64,000 nt of DNA, taken from Lachnospiraceae bacterium. Lineage in GTDB: Bacteria > Bacillota > Clostridia > Lachnospirales > Lachnospiraceae. Below the pieces are notes generated by a model. That model had not been told where the DNA came from, did no database searches, and saw only the letters and a list, made by a program, of their open reading frames with translations. The DNA is taken from contig CAJTDD010000018.1 in assembly GCA_910574885.1 (NCBI GenBank), positions 40,462 to 104,461 of the forward strand, read 5' to 3'. A program made the position numbers and the translations under genes. Below, one piece after another: positions 54,451 to 63,924 of this stretch; within the stretch, counting starts at the first letter, position 1; the number at the start of each line of letters is the position of its first letter.

Positions 54451-54478
54451 TTGGCTTTAAATCCTACATATGTAGTAT
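54451..54478 (+). promoter_or_regulatory. Promoter with BlaI-type operator (proximal)
   Basis: TTGGCT (54451-54456), 16-bp spacer, TAGTAT (54473-54478), with the perfect palindrome CTACATATGTAG (54464-54475). It repeats the AATCCTACAT context of the distal site about 60 bp away. Confidence 0.6.
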
Positions 54479-54532
54479 TTCTTTTGAAGCCTATAGATAC
54501 GCGGGATTTAGAACAGATGAATGGAGGCAGAT

Positions 54533-55799
54533 ATGAGGTTTGAAGGAAAAGACAGGTACAAGCAGAAGATGGGAAGAAACTGGTTCGTTCTTCTTCTTAT
54601 CGTGCTTTTGAGTATATCCGGATGTGCTGATACATCCCAGACGGAATCTGGAGATGATGAACAGGGGAACGGGGCGGCAAAGTCCGGGAAGGAGGCCCAG
54701 GAGAAAAGCAGACCCAGTGATCGAGATTGGATATGAGCTTTTTAGAGATGCTGAGGAAGCAGGACGTATGGAGGATTTGGAAATGTTCCGCAGTATTGTA
54801 AACCAATTTGGCAGTCATGGTTATGCGGCCGTTGACGGAAGGAACCAGATTGACATGACAGAACCGGAGCAGGTCATCAGCTTCTGCGGGAAAGTAGACG
54901 CAAAAGAGGAAGGAGAGCTGACCATTCTTAAAATCAATGACCTGGAGGGAGCCTTGGACGGGATTGTGAAATATGACCTGAAGACAGAAGACGGGGAGGT
55001 AGAGGCAACCACCAGTTATTACAAGTATAAGGATCAGGACATGGAAAAGGTGTCTACAGCCGGTTTTCATGCGGACCGGTGGGAATACACGGAGGACGGA
55101 TATCTGATGTTTTCCGGCAGTTATTTTTCCGAACAGTTATATGTGCTCACTATGAGTGAAGCCAGCGAGTATGCTGCGTTTCGGGTGCTGCCTTTAGACG
55201 AAACATGTAGGGAGCTGAACCGGCAGTATATCCTTCCTGCCGGTTATGAGAGGAACAACCTGTTTCTGGTGGATTGGAATGAGAATGATTTTGGGACGTT
55301 GGATTTCTATGATCTGTATGACCTGTTTTACCCCAGGGTAAACGGCGGGCAGATCCCGTATGGTATGGACGATAACTTAGGGGTTGGCGCAGTATACAGG
55401 ATCCCGGAGGATGAATTTGAGAACATCATTCAAAGATATATCAACATAGACAGCGGCACATTGCAGTCAAAAACGGTTTTTTATCCGGAGGATGGGACAT
55501 ATGAATATAAGCCGAGAGGCTTTTATGAAGTGGAATATCCGGAGTATCCATATCCGGAAGTAGTTCAGTATACGGAAAACAGCGACGGAACCATAACGCT
55601 GACAGTAAATGTGGTATTTCCCTATGCTGGCATCTCCAAAGTATATGCCCACGAGGTGGTGGTCCGCCCTTTGGAAGGCGGAGAGGTGCAGTATGTATCG
55701 AACCGAATCATACCGTCAGAGGAGAACCAGGAGGGAACCTGGCATAAGCCACGTCTGACTCCGGAACAGTGGGAAGAGATGTATGGAGGCATGGAATGA
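54533..55799 (+). pseudogene. Lipoprotein paralog 1, frameshifted
   Basis: ATG 54533 (GGAGG five bases upstream) opens a signal peptide with lipobox SISGC (cysteine ~26), but the frame stops at 54736. One A fewer in A4 54704-54707 gives EKADPVIEIGYELFRDAEEAG and continues to 55799, about 421 residues. The C-terminal part shares the pattern of the next two genes (YERNNLFLVDWNENDF, YPEVVQYTENSDGTITLTVNVVFP, VRPLEGGEVQYVSNRI), similar to DUF6070-type proteins. Unexpressed full length unless the base is an error. Confidence 0.65.
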
Positions 55800-57100
55800 T
55801 GGAAAATGTGAAATGGCTGATTCAAACAAAGGGCGTTTTCATCATAGAATTGCTGGTTATTGTTATCGCCTGTGTCATAGTTTTAAAAGGACCAAAGCAG
55901 GATAATGCAGGAGAGAAAAACATAGAGGAAATCAGAGCGCAAAAGGCAGAAGCTCCTGTTAATCATATGGAAGGAATAGATGCTGACGAGATAGACGGAG
56001 ACGAAATAGATATCGGCGATATCACTGCAGGATCTTCTGATTTCCAGACACCAGTTACTCCGGAGAGAATGGTCTGTCTTTTTACAGAGGAAGAAAAGAA
56101 GCAGATTCAGGAGACAGCTTTGACGGCAGCAGAGCAGGTAAAAGGTATTTATCAGAATATAGAGGTTGCTGACGGTCCTGCTTTTTCATCGAATATTGCA
56201 GAGTTTACAGGCGAGCAGTGTAAGGAAGTGGTCTCACTTCTTGGACAGGCGGGGTTTGTAAGCATTACGGAGGACTGCAATATGGTAAATCCGGAAAAGC
56301 TTCATGCATTTTACGCCGATTATCTGAACCAAAAAGAATCCATGTTCACAATCTTCCAGGTGAATCCGGACGGCCTGATCGGTGCATTTACTTTCCTGTA
56401 CAGGATGGATGAACTGCAGACCTATTATGTAGGGATAGGCTGGCAGCAGGGCGGCATACCTGAGATAAGGAGTACTTTGGAAAACAGCATAGCAGAAATA
56501 AAATTAACGGAAAAAGGATATTTTATCTATTCTTATGAAATCCTGATTCCGCATTCAAGCCTGCGCCAGTGCTTTAGAACAAGTCCCATATCAGACAAGT
56601 GCAGGGAATTAACCAAAAAGTATTTATCCGGCCTAAGCTATGTAAATTATAATCTGCTTGTGACAAACTGGGACAGCAGCAATGTGGAGGATATTCTGAT
56701 GCCTCGTATGTTTGAAGATATTTATCGCATTTACACAGGTGAGATTTTCAGAACGAAGGACAGGACTGTCCCTGCAGAAGTGTATGAACAGGTCATGACC
56801 GCATGTTTTCCGGTATCTGTAGAACAGGTACGAAAGGTATGCGGCTATGATGCAGGCAGCGGCAGTTACCCCTATGAAATGATATATGCAAGGCCATACC
56901 CGCCTTTTGGAGAAGTGGTTGATTATACGGAAAACGGTGATGGAACGATAACGCTGTTTGTTGATGGTGTATGGCCGGATTATAATTCGGATTATGCGTT
57001 TACCAATAGGATTGTTGTACAACCGTTTGGAGACGGGACTTTTCGGTATCTCTCTAACGTGATAGAGCAGAAGGAGCTGGAAATCCCGGTAATAGAGTGA
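55796..57100 (+). CDS. Lipoprotein-family paralog 2 (membrane-anchored)
   Basis: 434 residues from ATG 55796, overlapping the previous stop. An N-terminal membrane helix (GVFIIELLVIVIACVIVL) replaces the lipobox. An acidic linker follows, then the shared extracytoplasmic domain: SYVNYNLLVTNWDSSNVEDIL, YPPFGEVVDYTENGDGTITLFVDGVWPDY and VVQPFGDGTFRYLSNVI. Function unknown. Middle of a three-gene paralogous operon behind BlaI-type operators. Confidence 0.75.
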   Translation: MMENVKWLIQTKGVFIIELLVIVIACVIVLKGPKQDNAGEKNIEEIRAQKAEAPVNHMEGIDADEIDGDEIDIGDITAGSSDFQTPVTPERMVCLFTEEEKKQIQETALTAAEQVKGIYQNIEVADGPAFSSNIAEFTGEQCKEVVSLLGQAGFVSITEDCNMVNPEKLHAFYADYLNQKESMFTIFQVNPDGLIGAFTFLYRMDELQTYYVGIGWQQGGIPEIRSTLENSIAEIKLTEKGYFIYSYEILIPHSSLRQCFRTSPISDKCRELTKKYLSGLSYVNYNLLVTNWDSSNVEDILMPRMFEDIYRIYTGEIFRTKDRTVPAEVYEQVMTACFPVSVEQVRKVCGYDAGSGSYPYEMIYARPYPPFGEVVDYTENGDGTITLFVDGVWPDYNSDYAFTNRIVVQPFGDGTFRYLSNVIEQKELEIPVIE

Positions 57101-57112
57101 AAGGAAAATAAT

Positions 57113-58321
57113 ATGCCGTTGCAGAAGAAATGTATTTTGGTTATTGTGCTTGCTGCTATTTTGTGTGCTTGCGCAAAGACTCCGGACAGGAAGGTATCTT
57201 CTTTAGAAAAAGAAACACAGAAAAGGAAAGAAGATGCAAAACAATGGGAAAAAGGCTACAATCTTCCGGTCGATGATAAGGAAAGGGAAGAGGCAGAGGA
57301 GGATTGTATCAGGATGGCGGAGGCGGTTTCTGATGTGTACACTTTATCAGACGGATTCTCTGATGAGACCATTCAGATGATGCAGGAGAAAGCTGGGGAA
57401 ACAGGGGAAGCGGTCCATTCAACTCTGTTGTATTCCAATATGGAAAATTATGAGAAAATGGATGGCTTCTTGGAAGAATGCATAAAAGGAAACAGTGGAT
57501 TTGCGGTAGTTTATGAGATACAGTCTGATGGAGGAATAGGAAGAAGAAAATATACGTTTGACGGGAATGATATGTATGTCCTAAGTGCAAGGGCAGCGTG
57601 GCGGGAAGACAACCATCCAAGGGTGGAGTATATTTCTTATACCAGGATAAAGGACTGGAGTTACACAGACAAGGGCTGGTTCTGCTATGAAATGTGCGTT
57701 CCCGAACCGCCGGAAGTAACGGAGATCGTGGATGGAAGCTGTCTGCTCCGGATAAGACCAATGACTGAGGAACAAAAAGAGCTGTCTGAAAAGTGCGTCC
57801 GGGATATCGGGTATAAGGGAAATAATCTGCTGTGTTCTGATTGGGACGCAGGACATATGGAGAAATTGGATTATAATGGACTGTATGAATATCTGTATAA
57901 GATGAAATACCAGGAGACCTTTTTGCCCGCAGATGATCAGGATGGGATACCGCAGGGTGAGTTTGAGAGTCTGCTCATGGAGTATCTGCCAGTGACAGCA
58001 GAACAGATACGGGAATATGCCGCATTTGATGAAGAAAGCCGGAGATACACGTGGGAACGGCTGGGATGTGGAAATTATGATCCGAATTTCTTCGGAACAT
58101 CGCTTCCGGAGGTTACGGATATCAAAGAAAATGAAGATGGAACGGTTACGCTGACTGTCGATGCAGTGTGTGACATGGTTATATGTGATGACAGGCTCAT
58201 AACCCATGAATTGACCGTAAGATTTGCAGAAGACGGCAGTTTCCGCTATCTGGGCAATCGGATTCTTGGTGACGGGATCAGGGAAATCCCAGAATACTGG
58301 TATCGGGTTGGGGGCAGATAA
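57113..58321 (+). CDS. Lipoprotein-family paralog 3
   Basis: 402 residues with a signal peptide and lipobox ILCAC (cysteine ~18). Shared domain with YKGNNLLCSDWDAGHMEKLD, LPEVTDIKENEDGTVTLTVDA and VRFAEDGSFRYLGNRI. Its length and motif order match the two paralogs upstream. Probably surface-exposed; role unknown. Confidence 0.78.
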   Translation: MPLQKKCILVIVLAAILCACAKTPDRKVSSLEKETQKRKEDAKQWEKGYNLPVDDKEREEAEEDCIRMAEAVSDVYTLSDGFSDETIQMMQEKAGETGEAVHSTLLYSNMENYEKMDGFLEECIKGNSGFAVVYEIQSDGGIGRRKYTFDGNDMYVLSARAAWREDNHPRVEYISYTRIKDWSYTDKGWFCYEMCVPEPPEVTEIVDGSCLLRIRPMTEEQKELSEKCVRDIGYKGNNLLCSDWDAGHMEKLDYNGLYEYLYKMKYQETFLPADDQDGIPQGEFESLLMEYLPVTAEQIREYAAFDEESRRYTWERLGCGNYDPNFFGTSLPEVTDIKENEDGTVTLTVDAVCDMVICDDRLITHELTVRFAEDGSFRYLGNRILGDGIREIPEYWYRVGGR

Positions 58322-58344
58322 AAGGTTTGGATATTTATAGGATA

Positions 58345-58373
58345 TTGACTTTAGATATTTATTCTGCTATGAT
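58345..58373 (+). promoter_or_regulatory. Promoter of the TetR gene
   Basis: TTGACT (58345-58350), 17-bp spacer, TATGAT (58368-58373). Confidence 0.6.
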
Positions 58374-58437
58374 GAAAGCATGTACTTGCATGAAAGGATA
58401 TTATTAATGATAAAACTGCAGAGAGGGGGAATAGAAT

Positions 58438-59013
58438 GTGGATGAGACAAGCCAGAAGATCATTGATGCGGCGATGGCGTTAGTCCGTGACAAGGGATAT
58501 GTCGCAACAACCACGAAAGAAATTGCAAGGGTAGCCGGCGTAAATGAGTGTACCTTGTTCCGCAAATTTGAGAGCAAAAAGGATATTGTTTTACAAGGGG
58601 CAAATCAGGCTGGATGGCGGGCGAATGTCACACCGGAGATTTTTGAAAATGTAGAGTGGGATTTGCAGGCAGACCTGGAAATGTTCATGAGGGCATATAT
58701 TGACAGGATGACGCCGGATTTCGTGAATCTGTCAATTGGACTGAGGGCGCCGCAGCTCTATGAGGAAACCAAAGAGCTTATTATGAAGGTTCCCCAGGCT
58801 TTTTTGAGGACATTTACCGATTATCTGAATAAAATGTGTGCGATGGGAAAAATACCGGAGAAAGATTTTGAGGCTCTGGCATTGACCGTATTTTCGGCAA
58901 CATTCGGCTATACATTTCTGAATGCATCATTTGGAAAAGAGCTTACAGAGATTGAAAAAGACAGGTACATTAATGAAAGTGTGCAGATGTTTGTAAAAGG
59001 AATCGATCCGTAA
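58438..59013 (+). CDS. TetR/AcrR-family regulator
   Basis: 191 residues from GTG 58438 (GAGAGGGGG upstream). N-terminal helix-turn-helix: QKIIDAAMALVRDKGYVATTTKEIARVAGVNECTLFRKFESKKD, a standard TetR head. The helical C-terminus is the ligand domain. It precedes ilvBN by 80 bp. A stem (TTGGCGCTG/CAGTGCCAA at about 59017-59041) lies between, without a clear T-run on this strand. Confidence 0.87.
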   Translation: MDETSQKIIDAAMALVRDKGYVATTTKEIARVAGVNECTLFRKFESKKDIVLQGANQAGWRANVTPEIFENVEWDLQADLEMFMRAYIDRMTPDFVNLSIGLRAPQLYEETKELIMKVPQAFLRTFTDYLNKMCAMGKIPEKDFEALALTVFSATFGYTFLNASFGKELTEIEKDRYINESVQMFVKGIDP

Positions 59014-59093
59014 GATTTGGCGCTGTCAGAGGGCAGTGCCAAAAAAAGAAATATAATGCATGCAAGCACACGCATTGAAGAATGGAGGATGCT

Positions 59094-60833
59094 ATGAAAC
59101 AGATAACAGGTGCGGATTTATTTGTAAAGGCGCTAAAAGAAGAAGCAGTTGACACATTGTTCGCTTATCCGGGGGGACAGGCGATAGATCTGTTTAATGC
59201 ACTGTATGGGGAAAAAGAAATAGATGTGATCCTGCCTCGCCATGAGCAGGGGCTGATCCATGCGGCAGACGGTTATGCACGTTCTACGGGTAAAGTTGGT
59301 GTCTGTCTTGTAACAAGCGGGCCAGGGGCTACGAATCTTGTCACAGGGATTGCTACGGCAAATTATGACAGCGTTCCGTTAGTATGTTTTACGGGCCAGG
59401 TGGCGACAAACCTTATTGGGAATGACGCCTTTCAGGAGGTAGACATTGTAGGTATTACAAGAAGTATCTGTAAATATGCCGTAACGGTACGAAACAGGGA
59501 AGATTTGGCGGAAACAATCAAAAAGGCTTTTTATATTGCAAAGACCGGAAAACCGGGGGTAGTGGTTGTTGATCTGCCAAAGGATGTCCAGCGGGCTTAT
59601 GGCAGTGATTTCTATCCGGAGGAAATTGCGGTCAGAGGCTACAAACCAAATACCTCCGTACATATGGGACAGTTAAATAAGGCGCTGGACATCTTAAACT
59701 ATGCGGCGAAGCCTGTGTTTCTGATTGGCGGCGGAGTTCATATTGCCCATGCAGAGAAAGAGATGACACAGCTTGCAGAGCTGACAGGTGTGCCTGTCAT
59801 TACGACAATCATGGGAAAAGGCGCAATTCCGACAACGAACAGTTTCTATGTCGGCAATATAGGAATTCATGGGAGCTATGCCGCCAATGCAGCGATCAGT
59901 AATTGTGACGTCCTTTTTTCCATAGGGACACGGTTTAATGACCGCATTACGGGGAAAATAGAAGAATTTGCGGTAAATGCAAAGATTATCCACATTGACG
60001 TGGATGCGGCATCTATTTCCCGCAATATTGATGTGGATGTTCCGATTGTAGCTGACGCGAAAAAGGCCATAGACGCTTTGCTCAAAAAGGCAAAGCCCCT
60101 TCATATCTCAGAGTGGACGGATAAAATCAGCCGTTGGAAAAAGGAATATCCGATTGATATGGGGAAGGTTGGTCTGACGCCCCAGATGATCATTCAATCT
60201 ATAAATGAAGGGTTTAAAGACGTCATTGTCGTTACGGATGTAGGCCAGAACCAATTATGGGCAACACAATTTCTTGATATCGGTGAGAATAAACAAATGC
60301 TGACATCGGGCGGTCTGGGGACAATGGGATATGGTTTTCCTGCGGCAATCGGGGCAAAACTTGGCAATCCGCATAAGAATGTTATTGTCATATCCGGCGA
60401 TGGCGGTATGCAGATGAATATCCAGGAAATGGCGACTGCGGTTGTTTATGAACTGCCAATTATTATCTGCATACTGAATAACGGATACTTGGGGAATGTG
60501 CGGCAATGGCAGGAAATGTTTTATGAAAGGCGGTATTCGAGTACCTGTATGCGTTACCGGAAAAGCTGTGAGACTAGCTGTAGCCAGCCTGGTCATGATT
60601 GCCCGGAATATACGCCGGATTTCATTGCACTGGCAGAAAGCTATGGTGCAAAAGGAATCCGCGTCACAAAGGCAGAAGATATAAAAACAGCTTTAGACAG
60701 TGCAAAGCAGAATACAAAAATGCCTACGGTGATTGAGTTTATCATAGACAGAGAAGCCAATGTCCTGCCGATTGTTCCGCCGGGAAACGCCCTGAATGAC
60801 ATGATTTTAGAAAGAGAGGAAAACAGGGAATGA
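59094..60833 (+). CDS. ilvB: Acetolactate synthase large subunit
   Basis: 579 residues from ATG 59094 (GGAGG five bases upstream). It makes acetolactate or acetohydroxybutyrate for branched-chain amino acids, with TPP, Mg and FAD. Landmarks: the catalytic glutamate region YPGGQAIDLFNALYGE...PRHEQG, GPGATNLVTGIATA, the TPP-binding GDGGMQMNIQEMATA...NNGYLGNVRQWQ. A cysteine-rich insertion (CMRYRKSCETSCSQPGHDC, ~485-505) precedes EYTPDFIALAESYG. Co-transcribed with ilvN (4-bp overlap). No T-box is visible upstream. Confidence 0.95.
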   Translation: MKQITGADLFVKALKEEAVDTLFAYPGGQAIDLFNALYGEKEIDVILPRHEQGLIHAADGYARSTGKVGVCLVTSGPGATNLVTGIATANYDSVPLVCFTGQVATNLIGNDAFQEVDIVGITRSICKYAVTVRNREDLAETIKKAFYIAKTGKPGVVVVDLPKDVQRAYGSDFYPEEIAVRGYKPNTSVHMGQLNKALDILNYAAKPVFLIGGGVHIAHAEKEMTQLAELTGVPVITTIMGKGAIPTTNSFYVGNIGIHGSYAANAAISNCDVLFSIGTRFNDRITGKIEEFAVNAKIIHIDVDAASISRNIDVDVPIVADAKKAIDALLKKAKPLHISEWTDKISRWKKEYPIDMGKVGLTPQMIIQSINEGFKDVIVVTDVGQNQLWATQFLDIGENKQMLTSGGLGTMGYGFPAAIGAKLGNPHKNVIVISGDGGMQMNIQEMATAVVYELPIIICILNNGYLGNVRQWQEMFYERRYSSTCMRYRKSCETSCSQPGHDCPEYTPDFIALAESYGAKGIRVTKAEDIKTALDSAKQNTKMPTVIEFIIDREANVLPIVPPGNALNDMILEREENRE

Positions 60834-61330
60834 AAAAGAGATGGATTTGTCTGTTTGTTGAAAATGAAATAGGTGTACTCGCCCGTATTTCGGGTTTGTT
60901 TTCCGGAAAATCTTATAATCTGGACAGTCTGACAGCCGGAGTTACTGAGGACAGCACCATATCACGGATGACAATCAGCCTGACAAGTGATGACCGGACT
61001 TTTGAGCAGATAAAAAAGCAGCTTAGCAGAAGTGTTGAGGTGATCAAAGTGGTAGATTATACAGATATACCTATCCACATGAAAGAAATTTTATTTGTTA
61101 AGGTGAAGCATTGTTCAGATGCGGACATAACGGAACTATTCCGGATTTCAAAAGCATTCGGGGCTGCAATAATTGACTATGACGGCGCTACCGTCCTTTT
61201 GGAATGTACCCAGACAGAAAACAGGAATGATGATTTAATCGCATTGCTGAAAAGAAAGTTTGTAAACAGGATTGAGATTGTAAGGGGTGGAAGTGTTGCG
61301 GCTGAAGCTGTCAGTGTCTCGGAAAGATAG
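60830..61330 (+). CDS. ilvN: Acetolactate synthase small (regulatory) subunit
   Basis: 166 residues. ACT domain at the N-terminus: CLFVENEIGVLARISGLFSGKSYNLDSLTAGVTEDSTISRMTI, the valine-sensing module. The C-terminal domain (MKEILFVKVKH, FGAAIIDYDGATVLLECTQTENR) completes the family length. Binds and activates the large subunit. Followed by a terminator. Confidence 0.95.
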   Translation: MKKRWICLFVENEIGVLARISGLFSGKSYNLDSLTAGVTEDSTISRMTISLTSDDRTFEQIKKQLSRSVEVIKVVDYTDIPIHMKEILFVKVKHCSDADITELFRISKAFGAAIIDYDGATVLLECTQTENRNDDLIALLKRKFVNRIEIVRGGSVAAEAVSVSER

Positions 61331-61385
61331 AGAAACCGTACAGGAGTCAGCCGCTGCTATGAAGTGAAACAATAGTATCAAGGGA

Positions 61386-61418
61386 AAAGGGGCTCCTGAG
61401 AAAGGCAGCCCCTTTGTT
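61386..61418 (+). terminator. Terminator of ilvBN
   Basis: AAAGGGGCT (61386-61394) pairs with AGCCCCTTT (61407-61415), then GTTCC; the T-run is short. Confidence 0.6.
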
Positions 61419-61485
61419 CCTGCAGGCAACGAGCCAAGTGGGCATATTTGTTGTATGGACATTTGACTTTCTATCCAGAAGCTCC

Positions 61486-63345
61486 TTAATGCCATATATT
61501 TATCTTAGAAAGAATGTGCTGCGTTATTTCTGCCGCGCTGTTGCCGGAAGCATCGTCATTCGCGGCGATATTTGCTGCAAAGAACCACGTATTGTCAGGG
61601 GCTTCCACATATCCTACAAACCATCCGTTTACATCCTTGCCGTCGATACAACCGGTGCCGGTTTTTCCATAGAGGTTTCCGGCTTCGGAAGAGGACAGGA
61701 GGATAGAGTCCTTTACTGCATTAACATTTTGGATGCCAAAGCCGAGGTTGTTTTCATAAAGCTTTCGCAAAAGCTCCACCTGTTCGATGGGGGAAATCTT
61801 TAAAGAAGATTCCATCCAGTAGGAGGAGAGGCCGCCTTTGGTATTCTCATTGCCGTATCTGATTTCCCGGATATAGCGGTCAATGGCGGAGGTTCCAAGC
61901 TGTTTATCTATTTCCTGAAAGTACCAGTTCACGGAGGCGCTCATGGCGGACTGCAAAGTCTGGTCAGTGTTCCATTCCTGGAACGGATAAAGCTCTCGGT
62001 TCCATTCCATGGTGGAATTTTCCGGTGTAATGACGCCGGCCTCCAGCCCGATCAGGGCGTCATAGATTTTATAGGTAGAGTCAGGAGAGACCCGCAGAGC
62101 GGCGCGGTCCATATCATAGATATTCCACGTATCCTGTGCCATATCGTATAGGACGAAGCTTCCTTCGTATCCTTGAAAGCAGGAAGATAAATCTATGATG
62201 TTGGTATTTTTATGGGATGTATCCCATCCATAATAATCATCCTTTGCTGCATTTGCAGACAGCAGGGGAGCCATGCTTATGAGAAGAACTGTTACCATCA
62301 GGAACATCGTCATGCCTGTAAGCCGTTTCTTTGCGGTGGGCGTCTCGTAGGCGGCGATATTGAGGATACGCCGCTTCATCTGTGACATGTTTCCGCTTAA
62401 TCCGGCGGCAAAGGGAAAAGCAGGGCGGGACAGCTTTTCGGCAAAATGGATCAGCGTCATTCCGTAATCCTCGTAGGAATCTGGTTCAAGCATATTCAGT
62501 ACGGACGTGTCGCAGGCGATTTCCCTGTCATTTCGCATTTCCTTAAGTGCAATCCAGACCATGGGATTGAACCAGTAGAGGATTCCCGTGAGGGTCATCA
62601 GATAGCCCGCAAGCGCGTCTTTGTGCCTGTAATGCTGCAGCTCGTGCAGCAGCATGTAGCGGATCTGGTGAAGCCCGTTCATTCCGGATGGACTTGAACC
62701 GCAGGACGCTTGGCAGAATTTGTCGGTATCTATCTTACTGTAATCGGAGATGATGTGGATGGGAAGATAGATATGCGGCCTTAGGAACCCTATGATAACC
62801 GGCGACTGCAAAAATGCGGTACTGTATATGGGAATCTCTTTTCTGATATGGAGTTCTTTCAGGCAATGGCGGTATAGTCTGCGGATTGCCGGATTTTGGA
62901 GGGGAAGGGCAGATTGTCTGATGTTCTGCAGGCGGAGGGAGGATCTGGCTGTCAGAACAACCATGACAAGGATACCGGCGAGCCAGATTCCCAGTAAAAT
63001 GGTTCCGGCAATGGATGGCGTCTGATTGCTTATGGAGAGAGTAAAATCATTCAGCCAGCCCGAATCTCCTGCAGGAGTCGTCACATCTCCTTGATTTACA
63101 ATGTTTCCGGTATCGGGCAGGGCGGGGTTACAAAATGCCAAAAGCCGGGCAAGAAGCATTGGAAAACCTGTCAGGCGAAACGGCAGGAACGGAACGGTAA
63201 GCAGGCCGAGCAGCAGAAACCACAGGTGATACTGCATCCGGCCTGACAGGATATTTCTCAATAAATGCCTGGCGGCCAGAAGGATTCCAACCAGGGCACA
63301 GATGAATAGGTTACATATAAGAAAACGAATCATAAAATCAGCCAT
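61486..63345 (-). CDS. blaR1: BlaR1-family M56 sensor/signal transducer
   Basis: 619 residues from ATG 63345. N-terminal membrane helices, then the cytoplasmic zinc peptidase motif LLHELQHYRHKDAL (HExxH) and the ALKEMRNDREIACD glutamate helix, another membrane helix and an extracytoplasmic class-D-like sensor. The sensor has STYK in SPDSTYKIYDALIG, SVN in ASVNWYF and KTGTG in YGKTGTGCIDG. It should sense beta-lactams by acylation of the STYK serine and cleave BlaI. No beta-lactamase gene lies in the window. Confidence 0.93.
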   Translation of the reverse strand: MADFMIRFLICNLFICALVGILLAARHLLRNILSGRMQYHLWFLLLGLLTVPFLPFRLTGFPMLLARLLAFCNPALPDTGNIVNQGDVTTPAGDSGWLNDFTLSISNQTPSIAGTILLGIWLAGILVMVVLTARSSLRLQNIRQSALPLQNPAIRRLYRHCLKELHIRKEIPIYSTAFLQSPVIIGFLRPHIYLPIHIISDYSKIDTDKFCQASCGSSPSGMNGLHQIRYMLLHELQHYRHKDALAGYLMTLTGILYWFNPMVWIALKEMRNDREIACDTSVLNMLEPDSYEDYGMTLIHFAEKLSRPAFPFAAGLSGNMSQMKRRILNIAAYETPTAKKRLTGMTMFLMVTVLLISMAPLLSANAAKDDYYGWDTSHKNTNIIDLSSCFQGYEGSFVLYDMAQDTWNIYDMDRAALRVSPDSTYKIYDALIGLEAGVITPENSTMEWNRELYPFQEWNTDQTLQSAMSASVNWYFQEIDKQLGTSAIDRYIREIRYGNENTKGGLSSYWMESSLKISPIEQVELLRKLYENNLGFGIQNVNAVKDSILLSSSEAGNLYGKTGTGCIDGKDVNGWFVGYVEAPDNTWFFAANIAANDDASGNSAAEITQHILSKINIWH

Positions 63346-63396
63346 AGGTATTGTCTCCTTTTTGTTTCCTTAACCCGGACAAGCCGGAGCGCAAGA

Positions 63397-63423
63397 TTTC
63401 GTTAGGAACAGTTCCTGACGAAA
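63397..63423. other. Palindrome between blaI and blaR1
   Basis: TTTCGTTAGGAAC-A-GTTCCTGACGAAA, with one mismatched pair, in the 87-bp gap. Possibly a transcript-stability hairpin. Confidence 0.4.
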
Positions 63424-63432
63424 GTTACAAAC

Positions 63433-63810
63433 TCATTTATCCTTTTTTACAGAAAGCAGGGTGCGAAGCTGTTCAAGCTCCGTATCGGACAGACCGTCAT
63501 TTTCTATGTATGCGGACAGCATGGCAGTAATATCCCCGCCGTAAAAGCGTTTCAGAAACGAACGGCTTTCCTGGCCCACATACTCCCGTTCCAATACAAG
63601 CGGGGTGTAGACGAATATCCGGCCCTGTTTCTCATAAGAGAGGGCGCCTTTCGTCACCAGACGTTTGATCAGGGTTTGTATGGTTTTGGGGCTCCAGACG
63701 GTGGTTTTCAGTAACTTCTCAGTGATCTCATTGGTATTGATGGGCGCGTACTTCCATACGACCTTCATCACTTCATATTCAGCTTCGGAAATCTGCGGCA
63801 GAGCAGCCAT
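63433..63810 (-). CDS. blaI: BlaI/MecI-family repressor
   Basis: 125 residues from ATG 63810 (GGAGGG upstream); an ATG at 63825 lies upstream of that ribosome site. Winged-helix BlaI fold: SEAEYEVMKVVWKYAPINTNEITEKLLKTTVWSPKTIQTLIKRLVTKGALSYEKQGRIFVY, followed by the dimerisation tail with the usual ALLS/FLKRFYGGD region. Represses its own promoter and probably other genes with TACA-N2-TGTA sites, such as the 54.5-kb operon. Inactivated by the BlaR1 protease encoded downstream. Confidence 0.94.
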   Translation of the reverse strand: MAALPQISEAEYEVMKVVWKYAPINTNEITEKLLKTTVWSPKTIQTLIKRLVTKGALSYEKQGRIFVYTPLVLEREYVGQESRSFLKRFYGGDITAMLSAYIENDGLSDTELEQLRTLLSVKKDK

Positions 63811-63827
63811 GGTAAATCCCTCCAAAT

Positions 63828-63876
63828 CTTACGTGTGTAATAAAGATATTATAGAGGGGATTCAGGGGATTGTCAA
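63828..63876 (-). promoter_or_regulatory. blaI promoter and operator
   Basis: On the minus strand, TTGACA (63876-63871), 17-bp spacer and TATAAT (63853-63848): a perfect consensus. CTTACGTGTGTAATA (63828-63842) downstream of the -10 is the BlaI-type operator. Confidence 0.8.
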
Positions 63877-63924
63877 TTGTAGAAGAACATAGAGCCACGA
63901 CAAACGCATGAATATCTCTGTTGC

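Noticed and set aside
59014..59093. T-box or attenuator upstream of ilvB
   Set aside because: The gap is only 80 bp with a single stem and no T-box consensus.
61486..63345. Class D beta-lactamase
   Set aside because: The STYK and KTG motifs belong to the C-terminal sensor of a BlaR1 protein with an M56 peptidase domain and membrane helices.
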